From Emticicia sp. C21 (GTDB taxonomy: Bacteria > Bacteroidota > Bacteroidia > Cytophagales > Spirosomataceae): a stretch of DNA of 64,000 nt. The translations under genes were made by a program, and so were the position numbers. Positions within the stretch are counted from its first letter, which is position 1. Every line of letters begins with the position of its first letter. Under the pieces are notes generated by a model. That model was not told where the DNA came from. It made no database searches and worked only from the letters and a program-made list of their open reading frames with translations. Location of the stretch: contig NZ_QVMT01000008.1 in NCBI RefSeq assembly GCF_003418935.1, positions 45,919 through 109,918 on the forward strand, read 5' to 3'. Below are positions 45,291 to 53,635 of the stretch, in pieces.

Positions 45291-45425
45291 TACCTCTTAC
45301 CCCTAAAGAGGGAGAACTATTAACGTTAATTTAGTAATTAACCGGAAAATAATATAGGAGAATAGGTTCATAGATGTAGAATTTTTAACTTGCTCCCATT
45401 CTTAATTTACTGCAAGAACGCATCT

Positions 45426-45812
45426 ATGAAAATAACCAGATCGCTGGCATTAAACATTTTACTAGGTTTATTCTCACTCGTCATTGTCTTTCACCTATGC
45501 ATTATCACACAATTAATACCTTATACGATTGTCTGGGCTGGCAAACTGAATAGCGTTGAAGAAATGTATTTGTTTGAAGCCGTATCGATTGCCATCAACG
45601 TATTCTTTGTTACTGTCTTATTACTTAAAGCCAGATATATCAAGCATACTATCCCGGAGCGATTGTTGAATATTATTCTGTGGATGTTCCTGATTCTTTT
45701 TGTTCTGAATACGGTCGGTAACCTAATGGCAAAAACTGCCTTTGAAAGACTTGTTTTTACCCCTATGACCTTGCTTACCGCCTGTTTGCTTTGGTTGATT
45801 GTAAGGAAATAG
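45426..45812 (+). CDS. Four-helix membrane protein, unknown
   Basis: From ATG 45426 the product is 128 residues with four hydrophobic helices (ALNILLGLFSLVIVFHLCII; LFEAVSIAINVFFVTVLLL; LLNIILWMFLILFVLNTVG; LVFTPMTLLTACLLWLIV). The short, Lys/Arg-rich cytoplasmic loops fit an inner-membrane protein. Family not recognised, but the layout is common among small Bacteroidota membrane proteins. Twelve codons upstream of the ATG are excluded. Confidence 0.78.
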   Translation: MKITRSLALNILLGLFSLVIVFHLCIITQLIPYTIVWAGKLNSVEEMYLFEAVSIAINVFFVTVLLLKARYIKHTIPERLLNIILWMFLILFVLNTVGNLMAKTAFERLVFTPMTLLTACLLWLIVRK

Positions 45813-46493
45813 CAAAGTATTTAAAATGAATACCCTAAACCCAATGAGGGAACCAATCTATGCCAGGTATCTTTTAAAAGAGATTCAAATTTTCTATTTT
45901 TTAAAAGCAGATTTTACCTGAACCAACTTAACTCCTTCATTATTTCTGAATAAGCTTTATCATTGAAAAATAAAAAGTCCAAAGGTACTTTTTTGGATTT
46001 AGAGAATTGTTGACTTAAAAATGAACCCTCTGAAGATATCCCCTATCTCATAATTATTGAAAGTTTTTTTGACTTCAATCAGCTGTGTATTTCACCGTTC
46101 CCTAAAAATTGACAAAATTTCAACCAAAAAAGAATTTATATGCTTAGTTTCGGGTCATTATTTAGAATTAATAGTAAAACTAACCATTAAAAGTATGTAT
46201 TTCAGAAATATTTATCTTTAGTTACTGAGATAAAAAAGGTATCAGATTCAGCAAATTTCATCGTCCTACTATTGTTGATAACATATTTTAAATCAGCAAT
46301 TATTAACCCGTCCCGACAGCTCAAGTCTAGTTAGCCGCGAGTTTAGCGCAATTACTTCACACACATAGCCGAAGTGAATATATCTGTTCTAAAAAAGAAC
46401 AGGCGGGTATTGCTATGTCTTTGGTGAAGCGAAAACGAGTCGTTCGGATTAGTAGAATAACTTTTCTTTTAATTAAATTTTAAATGCTATACT
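45813..46493. other. Long intergenic region with nested hairpin before the giant surface gene
   Basis: No gene is seen. Most is AT-rich. From about 46310 composition rises in GC and a nested stem structure appears at 46355-46429, ending 65 bases before the ATG of the large surface protein. It may be a 5' leader element or remnant of a dispersed sequence. Confidence 0.45.
46355..46429 (+). other. Nested three-stem hairpin, possible leader RNA
   Basis: Three perfect stems nest: CTTCAC (46355-46360) with GTGAAG (46424-46429); ACATAGC (46363-46369) with GCTATGT (46412-46418); CTGTTCT (46384-46390) with AGAACAG (46396-46402). TTCAC at 46356-46360 could instead pair with GTGAA at 46374-46378, so two shapes are possible. 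It sits in the likely leader of the surface-protein gene. Confidence 0.35.
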
Positions 46494-49400
46494 ATGAAAA
46501 CACATTTACTTAAAATTTTTAAAGTCGTCTGCATATTACTCTTCCTTACGTTTAGCAGGCAATCCATTGCACAAGTTCTTAATGGCAGTTATACGCTGGA
46601 AATACATTATCTTCAGGGGTATGGATATATTGGTACAGACCCAACTACAGCAGGAGAACAAACGCATACAGCAAAAGTTGCTTTAAATAACGGTTTTGGT
46701 GAGGCGCCCATATTGTTTGATCTTTCTTCAGGTGCAAGTAACCAGCCTAAAACCTGTTATACAGATCATACCGATGAAAACCGCTGGGGACCAGTGGTAG
46801 ATTATAATATCGGTACGCTCTATGGTAGCACAAACGGGCGATTTGATTTTACTTTTTTTACCTGGGAAGATGATGCCGGAAGTGAATGTAACTGGGATAG
46901 CGACGACGATAATCGTGGATATGGATGGGGTTACAGGTTTGCAACCAGTTATACACAGGCAAGCTGGTATGCACATCAGGATATATCAGGAGGAACCAAT
47001 AATACATTGGAAAGAATAAAATCTACCTGGCGCTTTACCAATGGCGAAAGAACATCGGCCCTGGATTTTGGCACCTTGTCAAATACATCTTATGCACATA
47101 TAAATACTAACAGAGGCGTACCAGCCGGTGCTAATGCAGATTTAGGCTATAAAAACCAATGGACTACTTTAGCCGCTGATTATTTCAAAGATGGAAATGA
47201 CGTGACTTATAAATTCAGAATCACAGATGCTAAAAGAATTATTTTTTCTACTGCATACGGCGAAACCAATTTTGATACCTATTTGCATGTAGTCAGATTA
47301 AATGAGAATGGGACTTTTAATAGCTATATAGCTGGAGACGATGACAGTGGTGGTGGTAGAAATTCATATGTACAATTAGATTTATGTCCTGGACTATATG
47401 GTGTTATTGTAGAAGGGTATAATGCAGCAAGTATTGGAGATTTCAGACTTGGGCTTCAGGTTTCCGGCGTATCTGTTACAGGTGGTACCATTGCTATTTC
47501 ATCTAATAATGGCACAAGCCTTTCTCTTTGTCCGAATGCTACTATTCCGGCCATCAATAGCACTATCAATTCAACCTCAACCCTTGGTGCCATTACTTAT
47601 TACTGGAAAAGAAGAACCTTTAATGGTGGAAGCTGGAGTGCATGGGCTGATTATGCAGCCGCAGGCAATGGCGCAAGTGCCTCAAATCTGGGTAATATCG
47701 GAAATAATGAAGTGGTTGAGTTTTATAGGGAAGCACATGATTGCGGTAGTGGATATGGAAGTAATGTAGTTACTTTTGCCAGATATACCCCTACTATTTC
47801 TGCCGGAGCTATTGGTGGCGGAACCATGATACCCTCACCCCGCGAGCTACCTCTCGGCACAATGACATCCACAACAAATGCCAGTGGAACCCCGGATATA
47901 ATTATCAGCTGGGAAAAAGATGAGGGCGGGGGCTGGGGGCCTGTTGCATCGGCCGGAACTAACCAGACTTATGCTTTACCTGAACTAACTGCCACAACCA
48001 AATTCAGAAGAAAAGTAACTAATATTTGTCCTACCCTGGCAGCGGTCTACTCCAATGAACAGACTGTCACGGTAGTGAATCCTAACGGGGTTTTGCAAGG
48101 CCGGGTAACCAGTAAAACCGGGGCAGGAATTAATAATGTAACTATCTCAGCTAAACGGACCACTGCTGTTACTGGTGGTTTAGCCAATAAAACATATACG
48201 ACTACTACCTCAACTGATGGTACCTATGCCATTCCGGGAGTTTATTATGGCTCAACAGCTCTTGGTTCGGGTGCCACTGCCAATTTTACGATAACACCAT
48301 CTAAAGGGGATCATATTTTTGAGCAAGCTTCGCTGACAAGAACGGTAAGCCAGACATTGCCTGTGCCACCAGATGCCAATTTTGTTGATAAGACTGTATT
48401 TAGTGTTTTAGGAAAAGTTACGCAAGAGTGTGCTACTTGTGTGGGAGGCACGGTTCAGAATCCAAAGGTATGCCCGGTGGCCAATGTTGAGTTTCTGGTC
48501 GATAATACTTATTTAGGCAATAAAACCCTTGCCGATGGCACCTATGCGCTCTCGATGGATGAACAACGTAACTATACGATCAAACCGAGGTACAAAAACC
48601 ATACATTTACCCCAGCCCAGAAGACATTGCTTGTTGGAGATAGTCCGTCAATAGCCGATGTTAATTTCGTTGACAATACTACGCATACCATTTCCGGAAC
48701 TTTTTTTGCCGGATGTAATGAATATATCGGGCAGGCTACGCTCAAATTCACTCAGATTTTACCCGATGTGAATGGAAACCCTGTAACAGGCTGTCTAGCT
48801 AAAATGGTTACTACAAACCTTACTTCCGGTGCTTATTCCATTACGCTGCCAGCCGGAAAATATAAGGTTAGTTTTGAGGCTTTCATTCGCGGCGGTACAG
48901 GTACAGACCTGGATCCAGGTGATGTCAAAGATTTTTTTAATAATATAGTCCTGAGACAAGATTCACTTACACGTGATATCGATGAAAAAGACAAAATACT
49001 AAATCTGGTCTATGTCCGACCTCCTGTGTTAGAAGTAGTTGGTCTGAATACCATTTGTACCCCAAGTGGTAATGTTTGTACCCCGGCGCAATTGGCTAAG
49101 CCTTATTCATTAATGGTTCAGAACGATAGTACGGCCTTTACTATCAAAGTATGGCAGGGAGCACCTGCCAAAAACTGTCCTGCTAAAGATAGTCTGGTCT
49201 ACCTGCATACCAATATTCAGCAAGACGATACCAATCAGGATTTTGTTTTTGCCAATCCAACGGGTACTATTTCGAAAAAACTGAAAGGCGGATTACCCAA
49301 CATTGTATGTCCGTATTTCAAAACTTTTAACCTGCAATACGCTGATAAATATAAAAGGCCGGCTACCGACATCAATAAAAATGTAGTGGTAACAGGCTTG

Positions 49401-52400
49401 AAATCAGATATAGGCACATTTACTACTGTATCTCCTGAATTGCCTCTTAAAATATTGCACGATCCACAAGGAGATTTAAGCTATAGTTTCTGGGAATCGA
49501 ACAAAACAAGTGAAGAAGCGATCCGGTTTTTCAGGTCAGAAAGTGATAATACCAATGGCTGGGTAGATGTAAAACTGGGAACTAAATTCGAGGCAGGCAT
49601 CGGTTTAACGGTAGAAAGTGCATTCTGGGGCAGTATCAAGGGTTCTATCAATACAGGTGCACGTAATGTAACCAGTAGTGAGTCGATTCTTTCCATCTCA
49701 AATACGCAGTTATTTTCAACTGCCAATAATGAAGACGTAGTGGGTGCCCAGGGGGATGTATATATTGGCTCGGCGTTGAATCTTCTCTATTCAAAAACGC
49801 ATGTACTTACCTATAAAAACTCATGTATACTCACGCTTAAAGATGATTTCATTATTGCTCCGGATGGTTTTGCTACCGAATATGTGTATTCAGAAGACCA
49901 TATCGTAAATACGGTGATACCTACACTCAGAGCTTTCAGAGATAATCCGTCTAATACCCCTCCTGAAAGAGCCAGATATAGTAATCAGGTATCGGTATGG
50001 GAGCAAACATTAGCCAATAATGCCAACAATAAAAGAAGAGCTCCTTTCGAAAAAAATATCTCTTTTGATGGCGCTGCGGGAGCAGTTCAGTCTACCACTA
50101 CTACATCTTCTACCAAAAGCAGTACAATTGAGTTTGGATTAGAGGTAAACGAGGAACTGGCTACAGAATTAGGTATGGAAATTGGAGGTAGCGGACTAAG
50201 TGGAGGCGTAATTATCAATTCGAAAGTAGAAACAGGTGGCAGCACAACCAATGCTACTATTAAGTCGACTACTACGGGATATGTACTTGACGATGGCGAT
50301 AATGGCGATTATTTTTCAATTGATATTAAAAAAGACCCTGTATATGATACACCTGTATTTCAACTGGTAGCTGGTACTTCAAGTTGTCCGTGGGAAGCAG
50401 GTACCCAACCACGCGACGAAATGCAATTAGTTTGTGCTGTTCCCTCAGTCTCAAACATTCCGGCAGCTGGAGAAGCCGAATTCACCCTTCTGCTTTCTAA
50501 CGTTAGTCAGAGTGCTGAAACCCGTACCTACCTGCTATCATTCGACCAGTCAAGTAACCCATCAGGGGCGATTGTAACTATCGGGGGTAGTCCTGTTGTG
50601 GGTAGTACACCTTATACCATTGCTTATCTGGGCAGTGTGCAGGTAATTGTAAAAGTAAAAAGAGGTGCGTCGAATGTTTATTCTTATACCGGACTCAAAT
50701 TCAACCTTACGGATGCCTGCGATGGTTCTATCAAAAAATCGGTCTCATTAAGTGCATTTTTCAATAGCCCTTGCAGCAATATAACCTTGTTTGCGCCGGA
50801 TAATAATTTTAGCGCCATTACAAATGTTATTCCGGTTACTATGAAAGATTATACAATAGCTAACCTGACGAATGTGTCTTTAGAGTATTCGAAAGAGGGG
50901 ACAAGCAACTGGTCTACTGCCTTTACAAAAACGGCAGCTCAATTATCTAATAGCCCAAGTGGAACACAAGTAAACTGGGACATCAGCGGTATCCCGGACG
51001 GAAAATACAATCTTCGGTTAAAATTGTTGTGTGCCAGCAATGTTACTTATTCTCAGACAATTACAGGGATCATAGACAGAGTGGCGCCTAAATTGTTTGG
51101 AAGTCCGGAACCTACCGACGATAATTATATAGTCGGAGACCAGATTTCAGCTACTTTCAATGAAACCCTGGGTTGTGCCAATTTAAATAACACTAATCTG
51201 GTTGTTAAAAACCTGAAAACAAACGCGATTATCGCAGCACAATTAGGGTGTTTTGATAATAAGATTATGATTGTACCGCTGGCTTCTATGGGTGCCACAG
51301 CAGATAGCATCAGAGTAACGCTACAGAATATACAGGATTTGTATGGCAACGTGAAAACGACACCCGATTCTTGGAAATTTATTTTGGGTAACTCAGTGGC
51401 GGCTACCGGAAACAAGGCGCTTTCAATGAATTCAAATAATACGATACCTACGGTTCAGTCAGGAGTATTGACCAATGCGGGTAGTATTTCTATTTCTATG
51501 CTGGAAAACGCCAACGGAACCTTAGATTTCTATTTCAATCTACCAGCTGTTGCGCCAAACGATTTTCTTATTAACTATTCGGTGTCGGGCAGTGCCAATG
51601 CAGGCACTGATTATACTGCCTCATTCTTTCCGGCCAATCGTGTTGATGGCAAAAAAATCACCTCCAATCAGTTTAACGGCTCGTTTGGTACTATTACGAT
51701 ACTGTCTGGTCAGAAGAGTGCCAGATTGCTGATTGACCCTATAGGCGACACTAAATTTGAAGGCGACGAAACTGTCATCATCACGGTGAATGAAGGGGGA
51801 GATTATGGTATAGGGGCAAGTTACAGCATGACCGGGATTATCCGGAATGATGATGCGGATGATTGTTTGAATGGAGGTAATGTATATACTGTAAGTAATA
51901 ATACCGATGGAAATACTTCAATAGCTGCAGGCACTTATCATAAATCTTTGTTAGAATCTAATGGAACAATAGTTTCGCCAACAAACGTAACGATGAAAGG
52001 GGCCAAGTCAGTGGTAATGAAACCTGGTTTTGAGGTGAAATCAGGAGCGATTTTCAAAGCAATTATAGAAGGTTGTCCTCCGGCAACGTCAGGCTATAGT
52101 ATCCCTACAAAAGATACGCCGGAACTGACGGCAGATACTGACAATACGCCTTCTTTCAATACCGAACCAGGTATTCCTACTACTCAGGTTATTTCTTCTA
52201 TCAGCTATGAACCTAATGTATTGGCTGCGGTGAGCGACAAGAAAATCTATTTTCAGTTTACCTTAGATAAAGATGAAGAGGTAACATTAACTCTTTATAA
52301 CGCCTTTGCAGGCGAGGTGTTGAAAGTGATAGACAATACCCACTACAAAGCAGGCACTTATACTGCCGAAATTGAAACGGAAACGCTTAAAAAAGGTGAT

Positions 52401-52463
52401 TATTTCTTACAGATGATTACAGCAGATAAGAAGACGTATCAGAAGGTGACAGTTAATAAGTAA
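46494..52463 (+). CDS. Giant multidomain surface/secreted protein with C-terminal sorting-like domain
   Basis: The 1,989-residue protein has a signal peptide (to about IAQ, residue 27). Visible parts: a pre-peptidase-C-like region at about 235-330 (RIIFSTAYGETNFDTYLHVV; PGLYGVIVEGYNAASIGDF), Ig-like stretches, carboxypeptidase-regulatory-like repeats from about 530 (GVLQGRVTSKTGAGINNVTI; GKVTQECATCVGGTV), a long unassigned middle, a Calx-beta-like domain at about 1660-1785 (SVSGSANAGTDYTASF; DTKFEGDETVIITV), a 3-coathanger-stack-type segment at about 1810-1865, and a type IX secretion sorting-like domain at the end (VTLTLYNAFAGEVLKVID; GDYFLQMITADKKTYQKV). It is probably exported by the type IX system as an adhesin. 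No catalytic motif was seen. Confidence 0.87.
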   Translation: MKTHLLKIFKVVCILLFLTFSRQSIAQVLNGSYTLEIHYLQGYGYIGTDPTTAGEQTHTAKVALNNGFGEAPILFDLSSGASNQPKTCYTDHTDENRWGPVVDYNIGTLYGSTNGRFDFTFFTWEDDAGSECNWDSDDDNRGYGWGYRFATSYTQASWYAHQDISGGTNNTLERIKSTWRFTNGERTSALDFGTLSNTSYAHINTNRGVPAGANADLGYKNQWTTLAADYFKDGNDVTYKFRITDAKRIIFSTAYGETNFDTYLHVVRLNENGTFNSYIAGDDDSGGGRNSYVQLDLCPGLYGVIVEGYNAASIGDFRLGLQVSGVSVTGGTIAISSNNGTSLSLCPNATIPAINSTINSTSTLGAITYYWKRRTFNGGSWSAWADYAAAGNGASASNLGNIGNNEVVEFYREAHDCGSGYGSNVVTFARYTPTISAGAIGGGTMIPSPRELPLGTMTSTTNASGTPDIIISWEKDEGGGWGPVASAGTNQTYALPELTATTKFRRKVTNICPTLAAVYSNEQTVTVVNPNGVLQGRVTSKTGAGINNVTISAKRTTAVTGGLANKTYTTTTSTDGTYAIPGVYYGSTALGSGATANFTITPSKGDHIFEQASLTRTVSQTLPVPPDANFVDKTVFSVLGKVTQECATCVGGTVQNPKVCPVANVEFLVDNTYLGNKTLADGTYALSMDEQRNYTIKPRYKNHTFTPAQKTLLVGDSPSIADVNFVDNTTHTISGTFFAGCNEYIGQATLKFTQILPDVNGNPVTGCLAKMVTTNLTSGAYSITLPAGKYKVSFEAFIRGGTGTDLDPGDVKDFFNNIVLRQDSLTRDIDEKDKILNLVYVRPPVLEVVGLNTICTPSGNVCTPAQLAKPYSLMVQNDSTAFTIKVWQGAPAKNCPAKDSLVYLHTNIQQDDTNQDFVFANPTGTISKKLKGGLPNIVCPYFKTFNLQYADKYKRPATDINKNVVVTGLKSDIGTFTTVSPELPLKILHDPQGDLSYSFWESNKTSEEAIRFFRSESDNTNGWVDVKLGTKFEAGIGLTVESAFWGSIKGSINTGARNVTSSESILSISNTQLFSTANNEDVVGAQGDVYIGSALNLLYSKTHVLTYKNSCILTLKDDFIIAPDGFATEYVYSEDHIVNTVIPTLRAFRDNPSNTPPERARYSNQVSVWEQTLANNANNKRRAPFEKNISFDGAAGAVQSTTTTSSTKSSTIEFGLEVNEELATELGMEIGGSGLSGGVIINSKVETGGSTTNATIKSTTTGYVLDDGDNGDYFSIDIKKDPVYDTPVFQLVAGTSSCPWEAGTQPRDEMQLVCAVPSVSNIPAAGEAEFTLLLSNVSQSAETRTYLLSFDQSSNPSGAIVTIGGSPVVGSTPYTIAYLGSVQVIVKVKRGASNVYSYTGLKFNLTDACDGSIKKSVSLSAFFNSPCSNITLFAPDNNFSAITNVIPVTMKDYTIANLTNVSLEYSKEGTSNWSTAFTKTAAQLSNSPSGTQVNWDISGIPDGKYNLRLKLLCASNVTYSQTITGIIDRVAPKLFGSPEPTDDNYIVGDQISATFNETLGCANLNNTNLVVKNLKTNAIIAAQLGCFDNKIMIVPLASMGATADSIRVTLQNIQDLYGNVKTTPDSWKFILGNSVAATGNKALSMNSNNTIPTVQSGVLTNAGSISISMLENANGTLDFYFNLPAVAPNDFLINYSVSGSANAGTDYTASFFPANRVDGKKITSNQFNGSFGTITILSGQKSARLLIDPIGDTKFEGDETVIITVNEGGDYGIGASYSMTGIIRNDDADDCLNGGNVYTVSNNTDGNTSIAAGTYHKSLLESNGTIVSPTNVTMKGAKSVVMKPGFEVKSGAIFKAIIEGCPPATSGYSIPTKDTPELTADTDNTPSFNTEPGIPTTQVISSISYEPNVLAAVSDKKIYFQFTLDKDEEVTLTLYNAFAGEVLKVIDNTHYKAGTYTAEIETETLKKGDYFLQMITADKKTYQKVTVNK

Positions 52464-52467
52464 AAAC

Positions 52468-52500
52468 AAACGAGGAATCTCCATGCAGGATTCCTCGTTT
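52468..52500 (+). terminator. Terminator after the giant surface gene
   Basis: AAACGAGGAATC at 52468-52479 pairs perfectly with 52489-52500, 4 bases after the stop codon; the T-tract after it is absent, but stem strength is high. Confidence 0.7.
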
Positions 52501-52571
52501 AGCTTAAATATTAATAGCTGTATAGGATTATGGTTTGAGTCTGACACATCACCCTAATTTTATCTTCAGAG

Positions 52572-52623
52572 AAAATCGACAACCTTAGGCCTGCCTGGCT
52601 ATAGGTCTGTCGATTTTTCTTTA
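52572..52623 (+). terminator. Orphan terminator hairpin
   Basis: AAAATCGACA at 52572-52581 pairs with TGTCGATTTT at 52608-52617, extended inward by ACCT/AGGT around one bulge, then TCTTT. It lies 70 bases past the previous terminator, so it may end a small RNA or a minor transcript. Confidence 0.5.
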
Positions 52624-52889
52624 ACAATCAATACGTATTCTACTACAATTACCCCTTTCAACTCCTGTAGTACCTCTCTCCTAACCCATTCGCTTTTGTC
52701 TTGCCAGATGAAGTGCTGTGCTATTAAAGATTATAGTCATGTTCTGAAGTTTGCTTGTGAAAATAAAAATCTTTAAATAAAGTAAGCAGATAAAGGGAAT
52801 AGTGTTTATTCAGTGATAAAAAACTCGAAAAATATAAGGAAGCAATCACGAATAAGGTCATTAAAAATATGACCAGGCATGAGGTACAA

Positions 52890-53507
52890 TCAGTTTAATA
52901 ATTGTTTCAGAGTTTCTTCATTATTCTCTTCGAAATAGGGATGATGATATTGATGGAGCTTCATGAGGATTTGCAATAAATGATTTTTTTCCTCCATGCT
53001 CAGGTTTCCAACGATATGCCCTGACATCTTCTGAATTCCATTCTGAATAAGGCCAAATTGTGTGCGACCTTTGTCGGTCAATGACAAGAGCTTTGAGCGG
53101 GCATCTGACGGATTATCTCTTTCCTGTAGCATGCCCTCACGAAGCATTCGTTTAAGGACTTCATTACCCGACGATTTCTCCTGAATACACATCCGAAGCA
53201 CATCTATTTTCTTAAATTCTTTGTTAGGAAATAGAGAAACCAATACGGCAAAGTCATCAAGCGAGTAGATTTCGGTGTCCCGAAAAACCCTGCGGGCATA
53301 AAACTGCGCATATTTATAAGCAATTCCTAAAAACATGGAGATCAAGCCGTTTTGTGAAGGAATCAGATTACCTGCACCCTGTTGTGATTGATTGGCTTCA
53401 TTGATTATCCATGAAACAAATTGTTCTTTCTGCCAACGTTGAGCATTCGTTTGTTTCTGATAAGTCTCTGCCAAAGCAATAATTTCTTTTAAAATAGTAT
53501 AGTCCAT
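52890..53507 (-). CDS. MarR family transcriptional regulator
   Basis: The 205-residue protein has a winged-helix MarR-type region: FKKIDVLRMCIQEKSSGNEV as the recognition part, LREGMLQERDNPSDARSKLL as wing and LTDKGRTQFGLI after it, then a C-terminal dimerisation helix. MarR proteins are usually repressors released by small ligands. It is divergent from a TonB receptor gene at 53636, with three palindromic sites between, so it likely controls that gene and itself. Confidence 0.87.
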   Translation of the reverse strand: MDYTILKEIIALAETYQKQTNAQRWQKEQFVSWIINEANQSQQGAGNLIPSQNGLISMFLGIAYKYAQFYARRVFRDTEIYSLDDFAVLVSLFPNKEFKKIDVLRMCIQEKSSGNEVLKRMLREGMLQERDNPSDARSKLLSLTDKGRTQFGLIQNGIQKMSGHIVGNLSMEEKNHLLQILMKLHQYHHPYFEENNEETLKQLLN

Positions 53508-53545
53508 AGCTTGATAGTCAGAATCATTAGAATTAAAAATAGTAT

Positions 53546-53618
53546 TATGTCATACAAATAAAAAATATTTTGTTTTATACAAAACATTTAAACAGACAAA
53601 TTTGTTCTATATAAAACT
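53546..53618. promoter_or_regulatory. Three palindromic sites, probable MarR operators
   Basis: TGTTTTATACAAAACA at 53571-53586 is a palindrome; TGTTCTATATAAAACT at 53603-53618 is a variant 32 bases on; TATGTCATACAAATAA at 53546-53561 is weaker (11 of 16 match). They fill the region between marR and the TonB receptor, and spacing of 32 bases is close to three helical turns. Confidence 0.55.
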
Positions 53619-53635
53619 AATCTAATTCATTTAGT

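Larger units (their letters stand above)
52464..52889. other. Intergenic region with second orphan terminator
   Basis: Besides the terminator at 52468-52500 there is a second one at 52572-52620 with no gene just before it. A pyrimidine-rich block at 52667-52705 (core AGTACCTCTCTCCTAACCC) resembles one at 56758-56797. No protein gene is supported. Confidence 0.45.
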
